64,000 bases of DNA from Streptococcus suis (GCA_024583055.1 CP102145.1:1240001-1304000); one strand, 5' to 3'; positions 11,397 to 20,556 are shown, counted from the stretch's first letter. Notes: generated by a model from the sequence alone, not told the origin. Made by a program: numbers and translations.

Positions 11397-11838
11397 ATCT
11401 ATTTTCCGAGTTTTTAGACCGAGTTCAATTACGAACCTCCTTAATTCCTTTCATCATTTGTTGTCAGGAAGACACAGGTTTCAGCCCGTGTTCAATTCCT
11501 TTCGTAGTTTTTCAGAAAATCCTGCGTTTAGCACACATTCAATTCCTTTCGTAGTTTACTTGAGTTGGAAGACAAAGAATTAACTTTTCTAAACCCCTCG
11601 CTGACGCTCGAGTTCAAATCAAAAAACTCTCTGTTCCTTTCTTTTTCTTAGTTTTCAGAACGTCCTGCGTTTAGCACGCATTCAATTCCTTTCTTATATT
11701 CATCATCAGGAAATCCAGAGGCGTAGCTCTCAATCTATTTTCCGAGTTTTTAGACCGAGTTCAATTACGAACCTCCTCTGTTCCTTTCATCATTTGTTGG
11801 TCAGGAAGACACAGGCTTCAGCCCGTGTTCAATTCCTT
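11397..11838. repeat. Tandem/dispersed repeat array in the rseP-proS gap
   Basis: The 530-base gap holds no credible gene. A 105-bp block at 11397-11501 recurs, about 95% alike by eye, at 11733-11838. A shorter unit at 11511-11557 recurs at 11653-11697. TTCAATTCCTTTC or a close variant ends each unit (11491, 11528, 11681, 11828). Variants ending TTCCTTTC are at 11441, 11631 and 11778. Most units carry a small hairpin before this motif, such as TGCGT-ttagc-ACGCA. A separate hairpin ATGTGC/GCACAT lies at 11373-11386. Confidence 0.75.
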
Positions 11839-11851
11839 GCTTAGCGAGATT

Positions 11852-13111
11852 TTAGAAAAATACACGCATAATGTCATTCCAAGTCACGACCAGCATGAGG
11901 ACAACCATGATTGCAACTCCTGCTAGAGTGATATAGGATTCTGTTTCTGGTTTAAGTGGTTTTCTGCGAATACCTTCTAGAATATTCATAACGATTTTAC
12001 CGCCATCAAGGGCCGGAATCGGAATGAGATTGAAAATTCCTACGTTTATCGACAACATAGCCATCAGTCCAATAATGGACATCCAACCATCTTGAGCCGC
12101 TTGATTGCTGACAGAGTAAATAGCCACAGGACCACCTAGTTGCTTGACATCAAAGCCGGCAATCAGATTTTTCAAGGCTGTGACAATCATGAGAGCTGTC
12201 GCTCCGGCCTGCTGGACACCACCAATAATCTTGTCCAAGACACCCGTCTTCAAAATAGGGGAAACACCTAGTCTGTAGGTGCCATCTTCCTGCTTGGCAG
12301 TCACAGACACATTCTTCTCAGTCCCGTCCTGCTCCACAAGCAAGTCAAACTTAGGAGCACTGCTAGCATCCTGAACTGCCTGCCCAATCACCTTAGAAAT
12401 ATCGGCGTAAGAATCTGTTACCTGACCATTGACCGAGAGAATCTTATCTCCAGTCTCTAATCCAGCAGCTGCAAGGGCACTACCCTCTACAACTGTCACC
12501 TGATTGCTAGACGTGTCGGCCACACCGCCCTGCATGAACATAAGCAGGATGAAGGCCAAAACACCGAGGATAAAGTTGTTCATGGGACCCGCAAAGTTAG
12601 TCATGAGCCGACCCCAGATCGTCGCATTTTGATACTGGACATCCAGCGGTGCAATGCGGACTTCCGTCCCATCTTCCTCGACAATGGTCGCGTCGTGGTC
12701 CACCTTATAGGTCTTGGTCTCATCCAGGACAAGACCAGTGATTTCCAGCTTATCTTCAAAGTCAAAGCCGGTCACATTCATGGGCAGACTGTTGACATCA
12801 AAGCCCTTACCCGATAGGTTGATTCGAGTCACAATGCCGTCTGAATTGAGGGTCAAACTGGCCGGTGTCCCGGTCTTAATCTCCATCTTGTCCTCGCCCC
12901 AGCCAGCCATACGAACATAGCCGCCAAGCGGAAGAATACGAATCGTATAGACCGTCCCGTCCTTGCCCGTATGAGCGAAAATTTTCGGACCCATACCAAT
13001 GGCAAATTCCCGAACCAGGATGCCTGCTTTTTTGGCGAAATAGAAGTGACCAAATTCATGGATAACCACAATCACGCCAAAGATAAAAATAAATGCTAAA
13101 ATTCCCTTCAT
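11852..13111 (-). CDS. eep: Site-2 membrane zinc metalloprotease RseP/Eep
   Basis: Intramembrane protease, 419 residues. The zinc motif is HEFGH (His18, Glu19, His22) in the first membrane helix. A PDZ domain covers roughly residues 185-270 ([23 protein letters not shown]). The second active-site motif [10 protein letters not shown] sits in a late helix. In streptococci and enterococci Eep cuts lipoprotein signal peptides and matures peptide pheromones of the SHP and ComS kinds. That matters because a candidate pheromone gene lies 2.7 kb away. It starts 9 bases after cdsA and belongs to the same transcript. Confidence 0.95.
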   Translation of the reverse strand: MKGILAFIFIFGVIVVIHEFGHFYFAKKAGILVREFAIGMGPKIFAHTGKDGTVYTIRILPLGGYVRMAGWGEDKMEIKTGTPASLTLNSDGIVTRINLSGKGFDVNSLPMNVTGFDFEDKLEITGLVLDETKTYKVDHDATIVEEDGTEVRIAPLDVQYQNATIWGRLMTNFAGPMNNFILGVLAFILLMFMQGGVADTSSNQVTVVEGSALAAAGLETGDKILSVNGQVTDSYADISKVIGQAVQDASSAPKFDLLVEQDGTEKNVSVTAKQEDGTYRLGVSPILKTGVLDKIIGGVQQAGATALMIVTALKNLIAGFDVKQLGGPVAIYSVSNQAAQDGWMSIIGLMAMLSINVGIFNLIPIPALDGGKIVMNILEGIRRKPLKPETESYITLAGVAIMVVLMLVVTWNDIMRVFF

Positions 13112-13120
13112 GGAACCTCC

Positions 13121-13927
13121 TTAAAATAAGCCGAAGAAGTGCATGATTGGAAAGACAAAAATGACACTGTCAAAACGATCCAAGATTCCGCCATGCCCTG
13201 GAATCAGATTACCAGAATCCTTGACACCAAAACGGCGCTTGATAGCACTCTCAACCAGATCTCCAAACTGGGCCACGACAGAAAATACAGCCGCCAAGAC
13301 CAGCATCAAGGGAATTGAATAGACGTCACGAATTTCCTTGGAGAAGATGAGATATATGGCTGCCACTACAACTGCCGAAGCAATCCCACCGAGAAAACCT
13401 TCAATAGATTTATTAGGTGATACCAGAGGAGCCAGCTTGCGTTTGCCAAACTGACGACCAAGCATATAGGCACCGATATCCGTCGCCCAGACAAGCAGCA
13501 GGGCAAAGAATAGCTTGTTGAGACTATCCATACGCGCCAGGGCCAGATTGTGGAAACCAACCCCGATATAAAAACTGCTGGCAATAGGATAGACCACTTC
13601 TGAGTAAGTATAGGTGCCTATATGGAAGACGATGGAACCCATCAGAATAAAGACAATGACCGTAAAGGCCACATAGTTCCCATCCGTCGGCAAAAATGGC
13701 AGATAGTTCTCAAGCGGAAGGGTCAAGACAAAACTTCCCAGCATGGCCAGGATACCCTCAATGGAATTAGGCGCCAGCTTGTACATCCGCATCAATTCCG
13801 CAGTAGCCAGCATGGCCAAGAGCCCCAGCACCAACTGGAAGGTCACCCCACCAATATATATAACAGGGATAAAGAGGGTCAGTGCAACGACCGCCGATAT
13901 CACCCGTGTTCTTAGTTCCTTTGTCAT
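13121..13927 (-). CDS. cdsA: Phosphatidate cytidylyltransferase
   Basis: Makes CDP-diacylglycerol from phosphatidate and CTP, the branch point of phospholipid synthesis. It is a membrane protein of 268 residues with about eight hydrophobic segments. The C-terminal CTP-transferase signature runs from KRRFGVKDSGNLIPGHGGILDRFDS. Two adjacent ATGs exist (13930 and 13927). I take the second because AAGGAG then lies 5 bases away rather than 2. It sits between uppS and rseP in the usual firmicute order. Confidence 0.95.
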   Translation of the reverse strand: MTKELRTRVISAVVALTLFIPVIYIGGVTFQLVLGLLAMLATAELMRMYKLAPNSIEGILAMLGSFVLTLPLENYLPFLPTDGNYVAFTVIVFILMGSIVFHIGTYTYSEVVYPIASSFYIGVGFHNLALARMDSLNKLFFALLLVWATDIGAYMLGRQFGKRKLAPLVSPNKSIEGFLGGIASAVVVAAIYLIFSKEIRDVYSIPLMLVLAAVFSVVAQFGDLVESAIKRRFGVKDSGNLIPGHGGILDRFDSVIFVFPIMHFFGLF

Positions 13928-13936
13928 CATTTCTCC

Positions 13937-14692
13937 TTACACACCACCAAATCTTCTATGGCGACGATTGTATTCTTTTATGGCTAATAGCAGAGCTTCT
14001 CCATCAAAGTCCGGCCAGGCCACGTCAGTGAAGTAGAGCTCACTGTAGGCTATCTGCCAGGGCAAAAAATTACTGAGACGGAGTTCACCACTGGTCCGAA
14101 TGACCAAATCAGGGTCTCGCAGGGAAACCGGCAAACTACCTGTATACAGATAATCAGCAATCAGCTTGTCATCAATATCCCCTGGATTGAACTTAGCATC
14201 CAAAATATCCTGCGAAATCGCCTTAATCGCACGAGACAGCTCATCACGACCGCCATAATTCAAGGCAAAATTGAGGATGAGACCGGTATTTCTCCTGGTC
14301 TTTTCTTCTGCCATCCGCAGTGCCTTCAAGGTCGCCTCTGGCAGGCGAGAATGGTCACCAATCATCTGGATTTTCACATTGTTGGCATGAAGCTCCGGCA
14401 CGTATTTATCGTAAAATTCAACCGGCAAATTCATGATAAATTTGACTTCCTTCTCAGGGCGGGACCAATTTTCCGTTGAGAAGGCATAGACTGTCAGGAC
14501 CTTGACCCCTAGTTTAGACGCTGTTTTTGTTACCTTTTGCAGGGCATCCATACCGGCCTTATGACCCATAATCCGAGGCTGCATCCGTTTTTTGGCCCAG
14601 CGCCCATTCCCATCCATAATGATGGCAATATGTTTGGGCACCTCCACAGGCGTCTCAAACTTCTCTTTTTTCTTAAAATTCCACTTAAACAT
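13937..14692 (-). CDS. uppS: Isoprenyl transferase (undecaprenyl diphosphate synthase)
   Basis: Builds the C55 lipid carrier used for peptidoglycan and teichoic acid synthesis. The 251 residues include HIAIIMDGNGRWAKKR with catalytic Asp27 and the C-terminal RTSGELRLSNFLPWQ segment. It is the first gene of the uppS-cdsA-rseP unit. A TG-extended TATAAT lies at 14725-14720 (minus). In other streptococci yajC is often the neighbour upstream; here a 3.4-kb cassette separates them. Confidence 0.96.
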   Translation of the reverse strand: MFKWNFKKKEKFETPVEVPKHIAIIMDGNGRWAKKRMQPRIMGHKAGMDALQKVTKTASKLGVKVLTVYAFSTENWSRPEKEVKFIMNLPVEFYDKYVPELHANNVKIQMIGDHSRLPEATLKALRMAEEKTRRNTGLILNFALNYGGRDELSRAIKAISQDILDAKFNPGDIDDKLIADYLYTGSLPVSLRDPDLVIRTSGELRLSNFLPWQIAYSELYFTDVAWPDFDGEALLLAIKEYNRRHRRFGGV

Positions 14693-14719
14693 GACTTTTC
14701 CTCAAGCTATAATCAGTCT

Positions 14720-14730
14720 ATTATACCACA
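14720..14730 (-). promoter_or_regulatory. Extended -10 promoter of the uppS operon
   Basis: The minus strand reads TGTGGTATAAT about 30 bases before the uppS ATG. The operon therefore has its own promoter downstream of the inserted cassette. Confidence 0.6.
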
Positions 14731-14772
14731 GTCTCTAGTTTTTAAGCAAAAAGCACATCATGAGGATAAGAT

Positions 14773-14798
14773 AAAAACCAAGGATTCCCCTGGTTTTT
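14773..14798 (-). terminator. Terminator after the rgg-type gene
   Basis: AAAAACCA and TGGTTTTT pair around AGGATTCCCC, which can extend the stem, with a T run on the minus strand. It separates the cassette from uppS. Confidence 0.7.
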
Positions 14799-14849
14799 CT
14801 GTCCATATTGTTCTAACCGAATATTTTGAGTTTGAGACAGGATTAGAAA

Positions 14850-15707
14850 CTAATGTTGCATAAAGCTACGGTCAATCTCCATTTTAATTTGCTGCAAGGC
14901 AAGATTATCACCGCATAGTTCAAGTAAATCGACACCTTTTTCAATCAGAGATTGGTTTGATTGGCAAATGCCTAGTCGAACCCATGCAAATCCTAAAAAA
15001 TCGTAACGTTTCGTTTTTTGAGCAACATCCAGCATTCTATCAGCAAACTCAGTTGCCTGTTTTATTCGTCCGTTAGCTAGATAAACCGTCGATAGGTTAG
15101 CATAAATACCAAACTTTTTATCAATCACCTCTATAAAGCCGTCATACTTATCAAGTGTTAGTAAAATTTTATCTGTCAAATACTCCAACGACTCAAATGA
15201 TAAAGAAAATAACACTGCTGTCAAAAATTTCAAATCACTCAAATACCAAGTATCATGTTTTTCCAAATAAGTAAGAATTTGATCAACAAATTCTTGGCGC
15301 TCCTCCACCTTCTCAGTCAAACCATTTTCTCGAATATGATTAACAAGTCGCAAGCGTAAAAAAATATTTTGGATGGTAATATCATGACTCCTTTTCAAAT
15401 ACCGCTCACAGTCCTCCAGTATATCGCGGATTCCATTAGTTCCAAGCAACGCTGGAATATCTTGCATTTTGTCCAAAATTTTTTGGCGTTCCGATGGATG
15501 ATAAAGATTACAAATATATACAAACTCTTCGACAGTCATATCTATTTGGTCCAGTAAGTATAGCATGTGTTCAAAGCTAGGAATTGATTTACAATTTTCG
15601 AACTTAGATAAGGAGACACGTGAAATCTCATTACCACAAACATCCTCCTGACTCAAACCCTTAGACTTTCTAATATCTCTATAAACTTTGCCAACATCCC
15701 ATCTCAT
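14850..15707 (-). CDS. Rgg/GadR/MutR-family transcriptional regulator
   Basis: Regulator of 285 residues. An XRE-type helix-turn-helix spans about residues 5-60 (VGKVYRDIRKSKGLSQEDV...ISRVSLSKFENCKSIPS). The rest is a helical, TPR-like region of the Rgg type, which in relatives binds a short imported peptide. It is transcribed away from a 31-residue peptide gene, and their starts are 105 bases apart, the layout of Rgg-SHP, ComR-ComS and RtgR-RtgS pairs. The RBS is AGAGG. Its bases look more AT-rich than those of the uppS operon next door. Which Rgg subgroup it belongs to cannot be settled without a tree. Confidence 0.85.
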   Translation of the reverse strand: MRWDVGKVYRDIRKSKGLSQEDVCGNEISRVSLSKFENCKSIPSFEHMLYLLDQIDMTVEEFVYICNLYHPSERQKILDKMQDIPALLGTNGIRDILEDCERYLKRSHDITIQNIFLRLRLVNHIRENGLTEKVEERQEFVDQILTYLEKHDTWYLSDLKFLTAVLFSLSFESLEYLTDKILLTLDKYDGFIEVIDKKFGIYANLSTVYLANGRIKQATEFADRMLDVAQKTKRYDFLGFAWVRLGICQSNQSLIEKGVDLLELCGDNLALQQIKMEIDRSFMQH

Positions 15708-15725
15708 AGTAATCCTCTCTATACT

Positions 15726-15776
15726 TTGTAACTAAAGTTTACATTTTATATAAGCTCTTTTTATTTATGTTAAAAT
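15726..15776 (+). promoter_or_regulatory. Candidate Rgg box and promoter of the peptide gene
   Basis: An imperfect inverted repeat TGTAAC-TAAAG-TTTACA lies at 15727-15743. An extended -10, TGTTAAAAT (TAAAAT at 15771-15776), follows, and no good -35 is visible. The repeat would centre about 48 bases before the transcript start, where Rgg-type activators bind. ACTAAAGTTT from this site recurs at 15945-15954. Confidence 0.5.
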
Positions 15777-15811
15777 TATAACATAAAATACAACAATACC
15801 GGAGGTATGTT

Positions 15812-15907
15812 ATGAAAAAGTTTCAATTTCATTACTTTATACTAGCCTTATCAATGGTTATTACTACGCTTTCAGCTAGCGATTTCCCTTGGTTTTGGTG
15901 GCTATAG
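15812..15907 (+). CDS. Candidate peptide pheromone precursor (31 aa, Trp-rich C-terminus)
   Basis: Small gene with an ideal GGAGG 6 bases before its ATG. The product has a basic N-terminus (MKKFQFHYF), a hydrophobic middle (ILALSMVITTLS) and the C-terminus ASDFPWFWWL. It thus contains both a W-x-W and a W-W motif. Known Rgg-bound pheromones of the ComS (XIP) class end in a double tryptophan and RtgS-type peptides carry W-x-W, so the mature signal may be the last 8-9 residues. It is divergent from the rgg-type gene and followed by a secreted hydrolase. I do not recognise the exact sequence. No maturation site is proven; Eep at 11852 is the obvious candidate protease. Confidence 0.75.
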   Translation: MKKFQFHYFILALSMVITTLSASDFPWFWWL

Positions 15908-15986
15908 ATATTTATACTTTAGAAAGTCTAGGTGATTCCCATGTACTAAAGTTTCAACCACATCTCTAATTTCCCCCAGAAAAGAC

Positions 15987-16021
15987 CGTCATCTTTATCT
16001 GAGCAAATTCAAAAGATGACG
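15987..16021 (+). terminator. Hairpin between peptide gene and hydrolase gene (possible attenuator)
   Basis: Perfect 10-bp arms CGTCATCTTT and AAAGATGACG around a 15-base loop. A weak T-rich stretch follows (CTATTTCAATTTTCTTT). It may end most peptide transcripts and let some read on into the hydrolase gene. Confidence 0.5.
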
Positions 16022-16066
16022 CTAGCTATTTCAATTTTCTTTGCTTCCAATAAGGAGGAATTCAAA

Positions 16067-16780
16067 CTGAAAAATAAAAAATTATTGACAGCTTTCTCTG
16101 TCCTCTGTCTATCCTTGGCTTTACCTGTAGCTACAATAAAAGCTGAAGATAGCACTGACTTATATCGTGATGCTAATACTTCTGTCGGAAATGATGTACA
16201 ACTAACTCCTGAGCAAGAGTCTATTCTGGAAAATATGCCTAATTTAGAGCAGGAATATTTAGAATATGGTTTAACAGCACCTGTACAGGCCGATGTCAAA
16301 GATCGCACCCGTGCCCGCATCGGAACTTGGAGTTGGCGTGATGGACTAATCTGTGTTACCACCCAAGGCTTCGGAACCAAAAGTATTAATACATGGCATG
16401 CCGCTATTGTTGCCCCTCAAGATGTTCATGTTGTAGCTGAAGCTCCTAGAAAAGGCGAAAATATTAGACTTAAAAGCGGAGAATGGACTAGCAGTTCCCA
16501 CACAATCTGGCAAGTAGGTGTGAATGCAACTAGTGTGCAACAGGATTGGAACGCCGGACATTGGGCAGGACAGCAAGTTGGGAAACCTTATAACATCAAC
16601 TTCTGGAATGCCAGACAAACAGGAAGTTTTTACTGCTCTCAATTAGTTTGGGCAGCTTACTATTATACTGCTGGTGTTGACTTAAATAAAAGCGATAACG
16701 ATGCTGGAGCAGCTATTGCTATCCATCCTGGTGAGTTTGTAAACAACCCCAAAACAACCATTGTCTATAGGAACCGATAA
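16067..16780 (+). CDS. Secreted permuted-papain (YiiX/YaeF-like) cysteine hydrolase, likely CTG start
   Basis: A predicted exported enzyme of 237 residues. Counting from CTG at 16067, the N-terminus (KNKKLLTAFSVLCLSLALP) is a textbook signal peptide with cleavage after TIKA at about residue 26. The mature part carries NTWHAAIV (His111) and GSFYCSQLVWAAYY (Cys190), with the His before the Cys as in circularly permuted NlpC/P60-like enzymes. These act on peptidoglycan peptides or on acyl amide bonds; the substrate here is unknown. AAGGAGG lies 8 bases before the CTG. The in-frame ATG at 16016 has no RBS, sits inside the hairpin and would bury the signal peptide. The next gene follows after 12 bases. 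Confidence 0.7.
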   Translation: MKNKKLLTAFSVLCLSLALPVATIKAEDSTDLYRDANTSVGNDVQLTPEQESILENMPNLEQEYLEYGLTAPVQADVKDRTRARIGTWSWRDGLICVTTQGFGTKSINTWHAAIVAPQDVHVVAEAPRKGENIRLKSGEWTSSSHTIWQVGVNATSVQQDWNAGHWAGQQVGKPYNINFWNARQTGSFYCSQLVWAAYYYTAGVDLNKSDNDAGAAIAIHPGEFVNNPKTTIVYRNR

Positions 16781-16792
16781 TGGAGGTGGTTT

Positions 16793-17911
16793 ATGAAAAG
16801 GTTAAAGAAAATACTTTTATTAATTGTCGGATTGATGATAGCCATAAGTATTTATTTAATTGCAACCAAAATTCTATCCAATCCGACAATAGATATTAAC
16901 TCTGAGGCAGATTTCTATATCATCAGCAATAACAATATCACTGGATACCGCTTTGAAAACAAGGAATTTATTCCCGTCTCTACAAACTCAATTGAGCTTG
17001 TAAAAGGGCAAATAAACCCTACTGTCCATCGTGCAGAATTGGAAAATCGTTATTTGGTTTTTTCAGAAGAAGGTCCTCCGTTAGGGGTTGTCGGACGGAT
17101 TATTTCCATTGATTTTGAAGATGGGAAAATTCGATATAACAAAACACCTGAGTATGCCTACACCTCCTCGGGTCAATATCAAAATCTTTACTTCACATCT
17201 GAAGCCAATACAGGAGAAACCTTCATCGCCTCATTTGATTCGAATCTAAACAAAAAAAACAAATATATTTTTGAAGAACCCCTACTAGGAAATGATTTTA
17301 AAGCAGATGGAGACTATATCTACTTTCTGGGCACAAAGGTACATGGACAAGGAACTTTTCCTACAGATCTATATAAATTGTCTATCAATAATGGTGAAAT
17401 ACGTTTGGAAAGCAAGGAGACTCTTTTTGAAAACTCAGATACCACCTATTCTTTTGAAGACACTATTATAAAAAACAACAGTCTATTTGCTGTTGTGAAT
17501 GGGCGCCGAGATTCTCCCTATGCGTCATGGGTACCCATTGGTAAAATTCTCCACTATGACTTAGACTCTAAGCAAAGTGAATTTATTGATTTACCTGAAA
17601 TTTCACCAACCAACATCTACGACCTTGGTCAAGATATATTGGCAATAGAACACGAACGAAATGACTCTGGCAAGGTCTGCTTTAGCCTTTTCAATACCCG
17701 TGATTATTCTACTCAATTCGTAGACCTTTCTCAATATGGTCTTTCTAGTAATCAAGCTTACATAAAAGATGTAAAAAGAATTAATTCTGACACAATTCTC
17801 ATACTAGCTGGAAATCAATTAATTGCATACAATACAGACGCAAACGAAGCTGTTACTTCTATGGACTCTATCGAAGAAAACTCGTTTCACATTTGGTCAA
17901 AATTTAGATAA
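16793..17911 (+). CDS. Membrane-anchored beta-propeller-like protein of unknown function
   Basis: Protein of 372 residues with GGAGG upstream and an N-terminal membrane anchor (residues 6-27, KILLLIVGLMIAISIYLIA). The outside part consists of repeated short beta-rich stretches such as ITGYRFENKEF, GRIISIDFEDGKIRYN, DLYKLSINNGEIRL and GKILHYDLDSKQSEFIDL, which suggest a propeller. I do not recognise a family. It is co-transcribed with the hydrolase at 16067 and may hold or modulate it at the cell surface. That is inference from the neighbour only. Confidence 0.7.
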   Translation: MKRLKKILLLIVGLMIAISIYLIATKILSNPTIDINSEADFYIISNNNITGYRFENKEFIPVSTNSIELVKGQINPTVHRAELENRYLVFSEEGPPLGVVGRIISIDFEDGKIRYNKTPEYAYTSSGQYQNLYFTSEANTGETFIASFDSNLNKKNKYIFEEPLLGNDFKADGDYIYFLGTKVHGQGTFPTDLYKLSINNGEIRLESKETLFENSDTTYSFEDTIIKNNSLFAVVNGRRDSPYASWVPIGKILHYDLDSKQSEFIDLPEISPTNIYDLGQDILAIEHERNDSGKVCFSLFNTRDYSTQFVDLSQYGLSSNQAYIKDVKRINSDTILILAGNQLIAYNTDANEAVTSMDSIEENSFHIWSKFR

Positions 17912-18217
17912 AGTTTGTTTGTAAGTATACTTTTCAAAAATATACAATATTTACCGCTGCGGAGAGGTACCGCTACCACAGGAAGCAGTTGAAAAACTAA
18001 ACAATTAGCAATAACGAATCTTAGTAAATTCCTGCTAATACTCAAAGAAAATCAAAAGTAGCTGAGCCTAGGAAACGAAGTTGACGATAGAACTTAGGTT
18101 CATTGATAAGAGTTGAGAGTGGATAAGATGATTCTCCAAGAGTGAAATTTCTCACTTACAGAACGTAACACTCTCATGCAACCCATCATCTATCTCTATA
18201 CCTACCTATACACAAAA
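17912..18217. other. Intergenic stretch without a gene
   Basis: About 300 AT-rich bases between the cassette and the yajC terminator. No open frame with an RBS is seen on either strand. It holds the repeat-like segment at 18037-18117 and otherwise nothing I can name. Confidence 0.5.
18037..18117. repeat. Streptococcal-type intergenic repeat fragment
   Basis: The opening AATACTCAAAGAAAATCAAA is familiar to me from dispersed repeats in streptococcal genomes. The segment includes arms AGCCTAGG and CTTAGGTT that can pair with two G-U pairs. There is no second copy in this window to prove it. Confidence 0.4.
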
Positions 18218-18260
18218 AGAGTTATTGACTCCCAAAATTAGCTGGGCAGTCAATAACTCT
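18218..18260 (-). terminator. Terminator of yajC (bidirectional)
   Basis: AGAGTTATTGACT(CCC) pairs with (GGG)CAGTCAATAACTCT over more than 15 bases. T runs follow on the minus strand (TTTTTGTG) and partly on the plus strand. It closes off yajC from the inserted cassette. Confidence 0.85.
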
Positions 18261-18267
18261 CTTTTCT

Positions 18268-18591
18268 TCACTCTTCAATGACTGATTCTTGAACAGGTGC
18301 AGCGACTTCTACAGCTGGTTCTTCTGCCACTACTGTTGTCGTTGCAGCCGGTGTCACACGATTGCGAATGGCACCACGTTCGAAGGTCAAATAAACACCG
18401 TCCACATCCAGAACGACCTTCTTGTCGTCGATTTCATCAACGATACCAAACAAGCCACCTATGGTCACGATTTCGTCACCTTTTTTGATTTGACTAAGGG
18501 CGTCTTGGCGCTGTCTCTGTTGCTTACGCTGTGAATAAAACATGAAACCAACCATAGCCACCATGATTAGGGGTAAAAATAAACCTTCCAT
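18268..18591 (-). CDS. yajC: Preprotein translocase subunit YajC
   Basis: Small Sec accessory membrane protein, 107 residues. One membrane helix covers about residues 3-18 and is followed by RKQQRQRQDALSQIKKGDEIVTIGGLFGIVDEID, the YajC signature. The C-terminal tail is rich in Ala, Val and Glu. It forms its own unit here, ended by the long terminator at 18218-18260. Confidence 0.93.
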   Translation of the reverse strand: MEGLFLPLIMVAMVGFMFYSQRKQQRQRQDALSQIKKGDEIVTIGGLFGIVDEIDDKKVVLDVDGVYLTFERGAIRNRVTPAATTTVVAEEPAVEVAAPVQESVIEE

Positions 18592-18684
18592 TTGTAAACC
18601 TCTTTATTTTATAGAATCTAGTAAAATCTATTATAGCAGAATATCAAAAAAGAACAAGTTCAGATAGAACTTGCCCTTTAATCT

Positions 18685-19020
18685 TTAATTTGAATATAGA
18701 TCCAACACGGTTTCGGCAATCCAAAAAAGAGCTAGACCTGAACAAAGCAGCAATACCACCCCTACTATTATCAAGAAGGTTCTCCATCTTTTTGACAGTG
18801 GAGCAGAAATTCCATAACCAAGGCTAAAGCCAAATATAGGAAAAACCAAGGGTCCAATAAAGGGAAATAGGAGCAGACTTAGTAAGGAGCCTATCAAATA
18901 GTAACGATGTTGCTGTTTATCCTCCATACGTGGCAAACTCCAAGCAACCACGAAAACCAGGTAGCCCACCAATATGCTGAATAAGAACAGGACTCCAGTA
19001 ACACCCAATATGAGGAACAT
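18685..19020 (-). CDS. Small polytopic membrane protein, unknown
   Basis: 111 residues with about four hydrophobic segments (residues 3-27, 43-58, 62-74 and 82-105) and basic or polar loops (RMEDKQQHR, SKRWR). I recognise no family. It lies between yajC and purA on the same strand, 44 bases after the purA stop. It might be read through from purA. Confidence 0.65.
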   Translation of the reverse strand: MFLILGVTGVLFLFSILVGYLVFVVAWSLPRMEDKQQHRYYLIGSLLSLLLFPFIGPLVFPIFGFSLGYGISAPLSKRWRTFLIIVGVVLLLCSGLALFWIAETVLDLYSN

Positions 19021-19064
19021 ACTATTTTTCTCCTCCTAACTCTACTGATTTCCCGCTCAATATC

Positions 19065-20360
<1,296 letters not shown>

Positions 20361-20497
20361 TTAAGATACCTAGAACACCGCCAAATCGACTAGAAAGTCT
20401 GCCTTTAAACCTTTGACAGCTCCAACTTTTCCTTGGTGTCCAATTCCTTTCAAACACTTCTGGCAGGAATTTCACCTGCAAGTTTCGTTTACAATCT

Positions 20498-20556
20498 ATT
20501 CTATCAAAAAACGAACGTTTCATCAAGAAATAGCCCGTATTTCAAAAATAACGAAC
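20498..20556 (-). promoter_or_regulatory. purA promoter with PurBox-like sites
   Basis: On the minus strand TTGATG (20526-20521), a 17-base spacer and TAGAAT (20503-20498) form a good promoter. The spacer contains AAAAACGAACGTT read on the plus strand (CGAAC 20512-20516). A second copy, AATAACGAACTTT, has CGAAC at 20552-20556. The PurBox I recall is AWWWCCGAACWWT; the copies match about 11 and 12 of 13. Confidence 0.55.

Noticed and set aside
11397..11838. CRISPR array
   Set aside because: Units differ in length and sequence, there are no even spacers and no cas genes.
16016..16066. ATG at 16016 as start of the secreted hydrolase
   Set aside because: No RBS, located inside a perfect hairpin arm, and it adds residues before an otherwise ideal signal peptide.
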